The notes under the pieces are model-generated. The model saw only the letters and a program-made list of their open reading frames with translations. It did no database searches and had not been told where the DNA came from. Source: Atrichornis clamosus (Eukaryota > Chordata > Aves > Passeriformes > Menuridae). Taken from it: 64,000 nt of DNA. The position numbers and the translations under genes were made by a program. The stretch is taken from contig WBMZ01011614.1 of the NCBI GenBank assembly GCA_013400975.1, forward strand, positions 62,173 to 126,172. The letters are read 5' to 3'. Position 1 is the first letter of the stretch. Each line of letters opens with the position of its first letter. Below are positions 37,604 to 48,843 of this stretch, piece after piece.

Positions 37604-37948
37604 AAGGCAACATACCAGTTGTAGCAGAAATGTCATATTTTTGAGTACTACGAAGTGTGTTTTTTCCTCCTGCAGATGTTAAGAATAGTATAATAATAAT
37701 TAATTATCAAACTAGGAAATGGATAGCACCTTCAGACTTCCCAGGAAGTTGATATGAACTAAATGCATACAGAAATGTCTTACAGAACTGCATCCATTGT
37801 CACTAATTTATATTAGACAAGATTCTGTAATCTCATTTCTTGGAGTCATCAAAGAGACATTAGCTATTAGCTAACATATGAAATACAGAAGCTTTACTAG
37901 AAAACCTGATATAATTGAAGGTGATCCTAGTAATAGAATACTGTCAGG

Positions 37949-39095
37949 AGAATCATAGAATGGTTTGGATTGGAATGGACCTTAAAGGTCATCTAGTTCC
38001 AACCCCCTTGCCTTGAGTGGAGACATCTCCCACTAGACCAGGTTTCTCAGAGCTTCATCCAACCTGGTCTTGAATACTACCAGGGATGGGGTATCCACAA
38101 CTTCTTTGGACAACCTCTTCCAGTGCCTCACCACCCTCACAGAAACAAAATTTTTCCTAATATCTAATCTAAAAACCTACTCTCTTTCAGCTTAAAGCCA
38201 TTCTNTTCAGCTTAATTCTCTCTTGTCCTGTCACAACATGCTCTTGTAAAATGCCCCTCTCCATCTTTCTTGTAGACTCCATTCAAATAATGGAAGGCTG
38301 CCATAAGGGCACTCCAAAGCCTTCTCTTTTCCAGGCTGAACAGGCACAATTATCTCAGACTTTCCTCGCAGAAGAGGTGCTCCATCCCTCTAATCATCTT
38401 CATGGTCCTCCTTTGGACTCACTCCAACAGGCCCATGTCCTTCCTGTACAGAGGACCCCGGAGCTGGATGCAGCACTCCGTATGGGGTCTCATGAGAGCA
38501 TAGCAAAGGGCAGAATCCCCTCCCTCACCCTGATGGCCACACTCCTTTTGATGTAGCCCAGGATACATTCGGATTTCTGGGCTGTGAGTTCACATGGCCG
38601 GCTCATGTCCAGCCCCTCACTGACCAGCAAGCACCTCCAAGTCTTTCTCAGCAGGGCTGTTCTCCATCTGTTCATCCCCCAGCCAGTGAAGGTACCAGGG
38701 GTTGCCCCGACCCACGTGCAGCACCTTGCACTTGGTCTTGTCAAACCTCAGGAGATTCCCACAGGCCCACGTCTCGAACTTGTCCAGGTCCCTCTGGATG
38801 GCATCCTGTCCTTCAAGTGTGTCAGCTGCACCACTGAGGTTGGTGTCATCTGCAAACTTGCTGAGGGTGCACTCAATCTCTCTATGTCATTAAGATATTA
38901 AATAATGCTTGTCCCAATGCAGACTCTTGAAGAACACCCCTTGTCACTGATGTCCATGGGGATTCTGAGCCACTGACCACTACCCTTTGGATGTGACTGT
39001 TCAACCACTTTCTTGTCCATCTAACAGTTCACTCATCAAATCTATCTGTCTCCAATTTAGAGAGTAGGATATTGTGAGGGACGGTGTGAAAGGGT
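37949..39095 (-). mobile_element. CR1 LINE, longest copy, 3' end plus reverse-transcriptase C-terminus
   Basis: About 1.15 kb on the minus strand. On the plus strand it begins with the reverse complement of the CR1 tail (AGAATCATAGAATGGTTTGG, then CTTAAAGGTCATCTAGTTCC). It then passes back through the 3' part of ORF2. Minus-strand translation around 38490-38744 reads [20 protein letters not shown] and CILGYIKRSVAIR, the well-known region after the reverse-transcriptase palm. Further upstream come the LHVG, FADDT-type and GSE-type parts in broken frames. The copy is 5'-truncated, as is usual for CR1. It holds the only ambiguous base of the window. Its good preservation makes it the youngest-looking CR1 here. 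Confidence 0.92.
38205..38205. other. Ambiguous base (N)
   Basis: A single unresolved base in the 3' region of the CR1 copy. It is an assembly or base-calling ambiguity and not a gap of known length. Confidence 0.99.
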
Positions 39096-42000
39096 CCTTT
39101 CTCTAGATTCTCCAGTCTCTCAAAGCTTTCCTTTCTCTAGATCCTCCTTCAAATAGTAGTTGTGCTGGGAAACACAGCGTTGAGGGAAAGGGATTCTAGC
39201 ATCAAAAAACAATTGGAACACTGAATTATAATTAATATGTTAGAACTTTGTGATACAGAGTAAGTTGTGCTTTTTAAAGATTAGAAATTAAATTATTGAA
39301 GTACTTGCCACTGTACTCTCAGTTCTACAGTAGATATTTTCTTTTTACTACTTTTTTCTTAATAGTTCTAATGTATTGTAATTATTTCAATTTTTTTCAT
39401 GGCCTCACATATCCTAGCTGATCTTTCTGTAGCTGTAAAAAGGGAGCATGTGGAGAGGAAGGGAGATCGTTTCAGAACTGTTGGATGAAATACTTTCACG
39501 GTGCTGGAGATTTGCTGTGTCATAATCAATGAATAATTATTCCTTTCTGCTGTTGATAGGGTCTGATGAGAGTAGGATGGATATGATTCATTGTCCCCTT
39601 TGAAGTTGCCAACAAAATATAGAACTATTATGCATAATTTAATTGTTCAACTTTTGAGAGATGTCTCTAAGAGCATGTTCAGGGCCTTTTGCAAACTGAG
39701 ACAAGTAACAAACTAAACATATGCTATAATTAACGCTGGAGAAAGTGTGTCATAGTTGAAATTCAGAGAAATATTAGTTCTACTGTTCCTTAAAAGAGCA
39801 CTGTAAATATATTCATCTAACCTTTGAAGGTAAACATATCTCAGAAAGTCAAAGATCTCTGAGTTGGGATGAAAATGTTTTTATTTTTGTATGGTCTCTT
39901 TTTTTTCCAGGACTTCAGATACCAATATTGCACGTGAATTGGAAGATCTATGATGAGGATTTTCACAGAGTAAGGAAAAGTTGGTTTGCTTTATGCAAGG
40001 AAAATAATTTAGGCAACATTTTTTTCTCAATAAACAGTGGCAACATGAGGCAGTGGTCTGTCTTCTCTCCATCTAACTTTTTAAATCTATTTGTAGTACT
40101 CTGCAGGCTCCTTCCTCTAATTGAGCAGGTTCAAGTTTACACTGCTCAAAATTTGCCTTACCCTCGTAGGTGCAAGCCTACTTTTGATGGAGGTCGTGCT
40201 CTCCAGTCTTGGTGTTGAAACTGCCAAAACTGAGATTTGCTGAGTCAAAGACAGACACCACCAGTCTGAGGAGTGAGAACACAGCAATAAAGTTCAAAGT
40301 TCTGCTCTCCCCGGTCTAGAGGTACTGCTGGATTTCCTGAGTTAGGAGGGTTGAGAATATAGGTAAAGAGCTGATCTTTCCTCCCAAGATTAATTGTAGA
40401 TGGTTGCTTGTGGAATATAATAATTTTAGGTAGCTCACAGCTCAGGGCTTCACTTTCTCCTTCTAAAATACCCTATTTTCCCCATCTACTATTCATAAAC
40501 CTGGGAACTGAATAAGAGATTTTTGATTTCACTTTAAGAATCACAAACCTAAAAATTATCTCAGTTTGGCAGCTAACATTTAAACACTGAAATTTCCTCC
40601 TGGTCATGCTATTGTTGCTTGCTGATGGATGGCATCAAGCTTAAAAAATGCCAGAATGACAGATATTTTTTGAGGATTATAGTTTTTTCTTGGATAGTGA
40701 CAGAATCTTCTGAAAAAGAACTACAAAGACCCCAGGATTTAATCCTGACCTGAATTTGTTTGAAGGTCCGTCTTTAAATTAGCATGGTTGTTGAATACAA
40801 CATTACTGTTTTGTTTGTACAACACTTTACATAACGTCCATAGCTTGGTAGTGCTTGCAGGTCACACAAATATCCGTAAAGTACTGTCATACAATGTACC
40901 CATGCTACTTTTCCATTAATTATTTAATCTGCAGCTCTTTAGTACAGTTCTCTCTCGGCTTGTATTATCTGTGACTTTCCTGAGCAGAGTCTATTAATAA
41001 TATTATTAGTTGAACAACAGCATTCTAGCACTAGATATTTGTTGTTCCTTTCTGAGACTTTTCAGTATGGATATAGAAAGTTTATTTAACTGAATTTAAT
41101 AATTATTTTTAATAGTACTTTAATACACTGTGAATTCCCAGAGTGTACTTTATTAACTTGATAAAAGGTATTGTTTAGGTTTTTTGAAGCACTATATATG
41201 TACTGTGTATTTTTGCATAGTGCCTACTTTTCTTTTTCCTTTTGTTGGCTCTAAACATCGTGTGTGTTAGTTCTGCACTAGTTTGCTGTTTGTTTCCTGT
41301 GTGCAAGGGAAGGGGTGAAGGAGTGCTGCCACTTGCTTGTGGACATGACTTTTATAAACACAGTAAGATTTTACAAAAAGATTTTTAAGACCTAAATATT
41401 GTATTATTTACTGTTTTTACAACCAGATCTCAGTTATAATACCCTTTTCTGTCTCCATTTGTAAAAGGGAAGGAGAAACAGTAATTAAGGAAGAGAGATT
41501 TAATAACAGGAAAAAAACAAGATCTGAAATGACTTTCAGAAATAATAGATAGTTTTCCTCCTTCAATTTTTAAGAATATTCCAAGGAGATTGGTTTCATT
41601 AGGCAGGATTCATCCTGCATCAAGAAATATTGGCTGAGATATGAAGAGATGGAGAAAATTAAAAACCTCCAAGTCACAGAAATCCTTAAAAGCAGACTGT
41701 TAACCACGATGCACGTACATACACACAGACATCCCCACCTTGGCTCCTATAAACTATTCTCACCAGTTCAATACTACCTGAGAAGCTGTGGCTTTTGAGA
41801 AATGGTCAGCTAACAGAAGGCAGGAATTTGGTGCTGCAAAACCCATGTTTTACCTGACTTTACTGGAGAGGGTAAATCTATTTGAAGGTATCCAGGTTGC
41901 TAAAAATCTCTCCTGTGCAGACTACTACAATGCTACAAATATATTGCAGAATTTTAAAAGATAAAATATTCTTCTAGGGTGTAAAGGGAAGGAGACCTTC

Positions 42001-42579
42001 ATTTGTGAGTATGATTTTGAGACAAGCAGTCACTGAGCATCAAGATCATTAATATCAGAATTTAGCATTAGGGTTTAAATGACTTCAGATCAGGTCATAA
42101 GAAAAACATAGTTCCACGCAAGAGCCGTCAGCCACTACATTATACTGAGCCATTTGAAAAATTAGTGTTCAATAAAGGCAGCAAAGTTGAATGGTCTATG
42201 AGGAGAGTTTATATAGTTTTAAGTAGTAATGTGAGGATACAGTACTTCCCTCTGCTTTCTCAGACTTGCCAATGTGGCTATCGTTACTGACAGCTTGACG
42301 TGATGTTAGTTATTTAAAGTGTCAGATGAGAGTGGCTGATGCCATGGTACTGCAGTGCTCACATTTGTTAGAAAATTAGATGGTGATTTTTTTTAAAAAA
42401 AGGCCTAACCCCCCCCAACAACCCAGCTGCTTAAGCCTCTGACTGCCTAGGTTATTTTCTGTGCTGGGTGTATAATTTGAGTGAGCAGTAGTGAACATGC
42501 CTGAGGTGTTAAGAGAATGATGCGTTTTCTGTGGGCATGAATACTCTTAAATAAAACAGGAACACCTTCCTGTCATTTG
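39096..42579. other. Unique sequence, no supported gene
   Basis: An 11-bp direct repeat (CTTTCTCTAGA-type) at 39097 and 39131 abuts the CR1 edge. An exon-like stretch at 39912-39970 (pyrimidine tract plus AG before, GTAAGG after) is open in only one frame and matches nothing I recognise. Everything else is featureless. Confidence 0.5.
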
Positions 42580-42990
42580 TTGTCTTCCAGAAAGAATTTT
42601 TAAAAGGAAACGGAAGCCAATTAGCCCGGAAGTTTAACCTCTTTTAGCTTAGCTTCTTTTATGGGAGCTTTTTAACCTTTTAAATAAATCATTTTCTTTC
42701 TTTTCTCCCCTCCCCTTTGAATCTGTTAGCAGCATTTCTCATGCTGGGCCCAAGGAGCAGGCTGCTTAAATTCAAGAATGATTTTGAGGGGATAAAGTGT
42801 ACAAGATTTTGAATTCTTGCCATAAGTCCCTGGCAGACAGCCAGGAAACCTCAGAGGAATAGGACTAATGAAGGGAGGGTAAAGGAGATCTGGAGACTGT
42901 AGCTGGTAATGCAGTATTCATTTAATTGGGAGCAGGTATCGGTGCAAACTTCTCCATTTTAATTGGAAAGAGAAGGAGGGTGTTAAGGAA
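42580..42990. other. Candidate conserved non-coding element
   Basis: This stretch is unlike its surroundings: it has balanced composition, several homeodomain-core sites (CAATTAG, TTTAATTGG, TTTAATTGGAAAG) and no repeats. Such clustering is common in conserved enhancers, but it is also expected at some rate in AT-rich DNA. No alignment was possible, so the call is inference only. Confidence 0.3.
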
Positions 42991-44384
42991 GATGGAGAAA
43001 AATAAGAATACATAAAGTTTTCAAGCTGAGGAGCCAAAGGCAGGCCTGTATATGGCAGAGAAAGAACTCAATTTAGGGCAATTTGCTCTGCAAGCTGGGC
43101 TGCAATCTCCCCTGGGGATAGGGATGAGGAAGAAAATGAAACCAAAAGAGAACTTGATAAAATCACCTAGCACAGACAATCTCAGTAGAATAGGTTTTAC
43201 TGAGTTAAATCTGCCCCAATCAATGTGATTCTTTTCATATAAGTTACAAATAAAAAGCCACAAGATTACAATAAAAATCGAGGATGTACTGCTGCTGATG
43301 TAGCACATGGGAGTCTTAAGGACTTGTTGTGGAATACAGGTTTTTTGCAACCATCATGTTTGGTTTTTGCTTTTTTTCCTAGCTAGGAGGGAAAAAACCC
43401 TCATCTCTGCCTCCTCCCTAACCTTTTATTATCTTTAAACTAAGGTTAGTGGTAATGTGTGAACCTTACAGAGCATAATTTTCAATGCTCTGCAAAGCTG
43501 AACATGCTTTAGTCCTGACAGTTGCTAAACCTGCAGATTTTTCAGATACTCTTTTTTGCCTTTATACATGACAGAAATTAAAATAAGGAAAAGACACTTC
43601 CCACCCATTCTACTGCTTTCCACCCATTCCTACAGCTGGGCATACAGAAAAATGAGAATAAGTGCCTGCATTTTCGTGATGCATAGGAAAGGCATTATGT
43701 TGTTGTTTTCTATATTATACGTATGCAGTGTCTTTCTCAGTACAGATGCTAAAAGAGTTGGTGCACCAAGTGCTGAAAAACTATTCGTTCTACATGTGAG
43801 GACTAGCCTGAGTGTATTTTCCTTTTATTCTCAGTAATGTGCTAACCTAAATTTTTGGTGTTTAAGGACTTCCTGGGAGATGGTACTGCTATGAGTGGTG
43901 AGGATCTGAGGTGGACAGCTGCTCTTTTGTTTGCACTGTCACACAGCTGAGAAATATGAGGTGGTTCCTACTGGGTCATCAATTGTGCAGGGAGGTTTGT
44001 ACCATGAGAGAGATCATGTGAGATATGCAGCTCTGAGCATTTGGAGGGAAGAGCAAAAATTGGGGTAGGTAAAATTCAGAACTAGGCAATGGGATGATGA
44101 CTTGTAGTTGCAAAGGATCAGCTGAGATGTGTAGCTGTAATGAAGTGTTTTTCTTTGTCATACTGCTGCAGCACTAATTTTCCCTCATTAACTTTCCACC
44201 GGCAAAGGGAAAGGCATGAAGAGAATAAACAGGAATAACACTGCTACCTGAAATGCACACAGTTCCTGGAATATGTGGATATTGCTGGTTTTAATTTTGT
44301 TTCCTAAGGATGCTTTCCATTAGCCTGCCGGTTGTTTGTCCAGCCATTGGACATTTTGATGAAAGACTGGAAACCTTAAAATTT
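42991..44384. other. Unique sequence, no gene seen
   Basis: Short chance frames only. A short imperfect direct repeat (CCCACCCATTC..CTGCTTTCCACCCATTC type) lies at about 43600-43632. Confidence 0.5.
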
Positions 44385-44448
44385 GAGGTTCCTACAAGTT
44401 TTGTGAAAGCAGAGAAGAGGTTTCTACAAGTTTTGTGAAAGCAGACTC
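44385..44448. repeat. 32-bp tandem duplication
   Basis: GAGGTTCCTACAAGTTTTG (44385 on) recurs 32 bases downstream as GAGGTTTCTACAAGTTTTG (44417 on). Identity continues through GTGAAAGCAGA in both copies, with one C/T difference across 29 bases. Confidence 0.9.
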
Positions 44449-45597
44449 AACCTGAACATCTCTGCTGAGATGGTTACAGCTCACTTTTACTTCTCAGGGC
44501 AATGGTCAGAGAGAGTCAGTCTGCAGAAACCAGCCACTACACAGGCTGCAGCCATGGGCAGCAGGGCAGGGCAAAGAAAAGGAACTGATAGCAAAGAGAT
44601 GGCACCAGGCAGAAAAGGACTGGGCTGGGAACTCTGCCTTGAGGACAGGGATGTTGAGGACATGTTGGATGCTCCTGTGTAGCTCATGAAGCTTCTTCAG
44701 TGTCACCGCTGTGAAACTTCATAGACAACATGCTTAGCTGTGCCTGCCTAAAGATGCCTTATGCACTGATTTCCAAAGCCATCTTATGCCAAGCTGTGTT
44801 TCTCTATCTGTATGAATATGTGCATGCATTTTTGAGCTGTAGCTGAATAGGATAAGCAGATTTTGGCACAACAATGAAGAGTGACAATGGAATTAAAGGG
44901 ATTTTCAAAAGAAGAAATAAAGCATTTTTGTGTCTAATATATGTATATGATTATGAAAGCTTAAAAGATAAAATGGAAACAAATGCATGAATTTCACATA
45001 GGTCCATCCAAATGTACACAGAGAACTTAGATGTAGAAATTTATATATGGCACAGATAAAACAGTGTATTTCAGTACTAAAGAGGCTACATTCTAACTGA
45101 GGACAAAGTTCTTGTTGAAATGTGAGTCCACAAGTACATGTGTCAACAGTCTGTGTGTATAAGCATATTAATTTTATATAAATAAATTTTATATTGAACT
45201 GAATATTCAAGTATTATTTCCTTTCCTTTTAAAAACAAATCTAAATTCTCAGGCAATAAGAGCACTCTAACTTTTGTACAGGACTTTCAACACTTGCATT
45301 ATCCTGTGACATTTACATGGCTATTTAAGGGAACTAATACATCATATGTAGCAAAAAAAACTATTTAAAATTACAGTAGAAAAACAGGAGGAAAACCCTG
45401 TATTCTGTTCATGATGATAGAAGTGGTGGTAGAAGGGAAATTATTCCTTTCTGATTGTATCACTTAAAAATTCACAATCATCTGTGATAGTAAGATAGAT
45501 TCTGGTTTTGTGTAATGACTACAACACTGTCAGACATGGCTACATGGATATGATCTGACATGCTGTCTTTTATTTTAAACACAACACTTACTGAAAA
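44449..45597. other. Unique sequence with a local GC-richer patch
   Basis: The patch at about 44500-44690 is visibly more GC-rich than its surroundings and has overlapping 66-70 aa frames on both strands. Composition explains these, and no domain is recognised. The rest is AT-rich and featureless. Confidence 0.5.
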
Positions 45598-45692
45598 GAC
45601 TGGGAGCAAAATTCTTGTCTTGTAGACGGCAAAGAAACTTAGCTCAACTCTCATTTCACTGGTGTAAGCGAAAGGAAAATTTGACCCAAGGC
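45598..45692. repeat. Ancient amniote repeat relic
   Basis: GGGAGCAAAATTCTTG, then CTCATTTCACTGGTGTAAGCG and AAAATTTGACCCAAGG, resemble the CACTGGTGTAAG..GAATTTGGCCC type of short ancient repeat seen in reptiles and birds. It is heavily diverged; the family is not named. Confidence 0.45.
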
Positions 45693-46733
45693 TTCCTAAG
45701 TAGTAATTATGGAAAATTATTTTGACACAAGCTAAAATACAGTCATATAGTTCCATTTCCCAGCATATGTGGAAGGTTTTAAACTAATTGGAATTTATTG
45801 AGGGACAAATTCTGAAATTTCTTTTACTTTTCTTTTACATGAACGGACCCTCTACTTCACTAACTGCAAACTTCCACCACAGATATTTAGAGTAAAATAT
45901 TTTGTATCTGCAAAGTACATTAACACCTTTAACTCCATGAACCCAAGAGTGACTTTGAAGATTAATCTGGTGTCTGTTTTTTATGAGAAGAGATAGTGGT
46001 AGTGAAAACTATAACTTTTTTTCTTTTTATTCAGATTTCAGTAATTTGGCCCTGTTTTGTTTTACTTTGCACATATGCAATTTAGTTCAACAGCACAAAT
46101 TAATTATAAGAAGACCTTTCTCTGCTCTTTTTCTATCATATTGATATCTCTCTCAGCTTTAGAATTTCCCTCTAATTTGTTACACTATTTATTGACTGTT
46201 CTCTCCTTCCAAATGAGGGAATTTAAGGGCTTCCTTCTTTATTTGAACAGTATGTATTCTTTCTGATTTGTTAAGTCAATTCCTGAATTAGTAAAAATTG
46301 TCTCCCACTGAGTAGAAGGTGCTTTATCAACTCGCATATCATTCCTGTTATTGATAGGAATAATACCACATTTGTCTTAACACTACTTAACACCAGCATA
46401 GGATTTGTTAGCCATATTTGCACATCTATATAAATTTGCTTTTTATATGACTGGACATATGATTGCATTGACATTCAAATGCTTGCTTTTCCTGTGGGTG
46501 ATTTTCCATATGTATTTTCCTGTTGTGGGTGTGAATGAACCTGTTTACTTCAGCATTACCCATCTGGTGCATCTATGTCCATGCCTGTGCAATGGACAGA
46601 ACACATGGCAAAAGAGGCACACGTGGTAAATGCACCTTGGATTTAAAACCATGTCCTACTCTTTCTTGGTCCTGCCTTTATTCTATAAAACTTTTTCTGG
46701 ATTGTTTAAAATCTTCTTTTATTTGTGATTCTT
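45693..46733. other. Unique AT-rich sequence, no gene seen
   Basis: No recognisable gene or repeat. Confidence 0.5.
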
Positions 46734-46784
46734 TTATTATTATTATTATTATTATTATCATTATTATTATTATTATTATTATTA
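46734..46784. repeat. TTA trinucleotide microsatellite, about 17 units
   Basis: Fifty-one bases of TTA units with one T-to-C interruption near 46759. It is the longest microsatellite in the window and is likely to vary in length between individuals. The 132-aa frame at 46535-46933 crosses it as a poly-isoleucine run, which shows that frame to be artefactual. Confidence 0.95.
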
Positions 46785-48769
46785 AACTTTTTATCTTTTT
46801 CATGGTTTCCTTGGTGGATTTCTGCTTCATAAATGGTGAGAAGTTATACTTTTATCAAATGGTCATATTAGAAATCTTTATTGTCTCAGAGAGATCCTTA
46901 TCGGAAGATGCTTGGGGATCTGAATCCTGTTAACAGAAGCAGAAGAGGTAAATCTGTGAGATCTGTCTCAGGTCTGAGTAGCTTTGAACATTTGGGTGGT
47001 GTCCAACCCAGCCTTTTCTTCCATCCAGAAAAAAGGGTGTCATACAGCTCAATGACTCTGGTAAGAGATCAAGCCCCTGTGCACTGCATTGCAAAAGCAG
47101 TTTCTCTAATGTCATCTTATTTTTTGCTTTCTTTGAACTTTCATCCTCAAGGGGGTGAGGAGTACAGAGAGTCTCATGAAACCTACTTTTGAATTTTCTT
47201 CTGTGATGAGAAGGCAGAGGATAAGAAAAACCTGGGCCTTTTACTTCACCAAATAAATGTTTAGTTCCTTTGAATTTTCAAAATACACATTTTTTGTGTT
47301 GCATTGTCTTCCATTTCTAGAATATCCTATGCTTCATGTTAGGAGGTTGCATGAAACTCTAGACATTTCTTCTGATTTGCCACCAATTTTATCTGTGCCT
47401 TCAGTCACAGTTAGCTGGCTGTGGGAAGTTACTCTGACAGCTTTGCCCACACCTTTATTATTTCTGTTAAGATGTGTAAGTCTACATTTCACCTCTCTCC
47501 TGGAGTCCTATTAGGCAGTTTTCCTTTTTTTTTTCCCCTTGAAATTTATTCCTTCAGCTACTTAGGCAACTTACTAGCTGCTGGCAAATGAGGTATCAGA
47601 GCTCATACAAATTGCAATTTTCCTTTGATTGGTAACAAGAGGAGTAACAGAGACTGCTGTTCTTCCTCCTTCATATTTTCATCTGGCACTTCAGGCAGGA
47701 TGCTTATCCGTATACGTCCAGGTCACAAAGCAGCCAGTCTCCTAAAGACACATCATTTGACATCTTCAGTTACTCTTTCTTTGCAAAATAAAACTCAGCA
47801 GATCCCTCCAAATTTTGAAACAAGACTTCAGGATTCTTTTTGGCTTGTCAGGTTCTATTCCTGCTCCGACTCTGAAATGCCTAGACAGAAAATACAGTCA
47901 TTGTGCAGATGACATGGTACAACTTCAATATAAATGAAACGGTACAACTTTAATCAGTACCTCTGAAGGTGTGCCAGAAGCTGTGACTCCATCTTTACTG
48001 ACTCAGTCCTCTGTCCAAAATTGGAAGTTATTTAGCAAAGCAAAAGAGACATTGTCAGGACTCTGGGAACTCTGTGCCCTGAAGCTTTGTAATTGCTGAC
48101 TTCTCACCATCTTAACCAAGGAAATGTTGTACTCTGTCATTTGCTGCAGCAGGTGGTGGCTTCCCTTTTGATTTTGAGGGGCAGAGAGACCTCTCCATGT
48201 TTTGGGATAAAAAAGGTTTTATGGAAGCTACAAAAATAGCAAAAGCAAAAGAATAGAATCTCCTCTGGGCCGTATGAAAACTGAAGATCTTAATTTACTT
48301 ATTTGTCCGTCTTGCATTGTGAGACAATGAGTCATTAGAAAAGGTTCAAGTGGCACTAAATTAGCTCATCAATGTTTTATCTGCTGGAAGATCCACTCTG
48401 ATTGATGTCTTAAACCATTTCAGCCAATTAGATCATGACTGGCAAGTTCAGGACCACATTCTTGAAGTGATTTTCTGCAATATAGGGTGATTCAGTATTC
48501 CTGCAATCCAGGGGGAAAAAAAGGTGCAGAATACCTTGAGAAATGTTACCTTCCAAAGCCAACCTATGTCTGGATCTCTACACTGGAAGAGTTTTGTTAG
48601 ACAGCTTCTCTCATAAGGTCCTTATTATTCTGAGCAAGCTAGTAGCTCTTCTCAGCAACTCTGTTATTAGAGCCCTGTTGCTTTAATATACATGTCTAGA
48701 AGTGACATCTTACTCAATTTGAGAACACGATCCAGGTAACACATGAGTGCCTTTTGGATTATCAGCTAG
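46785..48769. other. Unique sequence, no gene seen
   Basis: Short chance frames only. A small imperfect duplication of GGTACAACTT lies at about 47916-47950. Confidence 0.5.
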
Positions 48770-48843
48770 TGTTTGGTTTATTGTGTTTTGGAGGTGTTTT
48801 GTTTGATTTTTTGTGATTTGTTTTCATTTTTCGGGGTTTTAAA
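48770..48843. repeat. GT-rich simple tract
   Basis: G and T dominate the plus strand, with GTTTTG and GATTTTTTG units, ending in a GGGGTTTT run. Confidence 0.75.

Noticed and set aside
38251..38901. Overlapping 101-105 aa plus-strand frames
   Set aside because: They are antisense shadows of the minus-strand CR1 ORF2 remnant.
44470..44706. Frames of 66-70 aa on both strands
   Set aside because: A local GC-rich patch removes stops in several frames at once; no domain is present.
46535..46933. 132-aa frame
   Set aside because: Its middle is a poly-isoleucine run produced by the TTA microsatellite.
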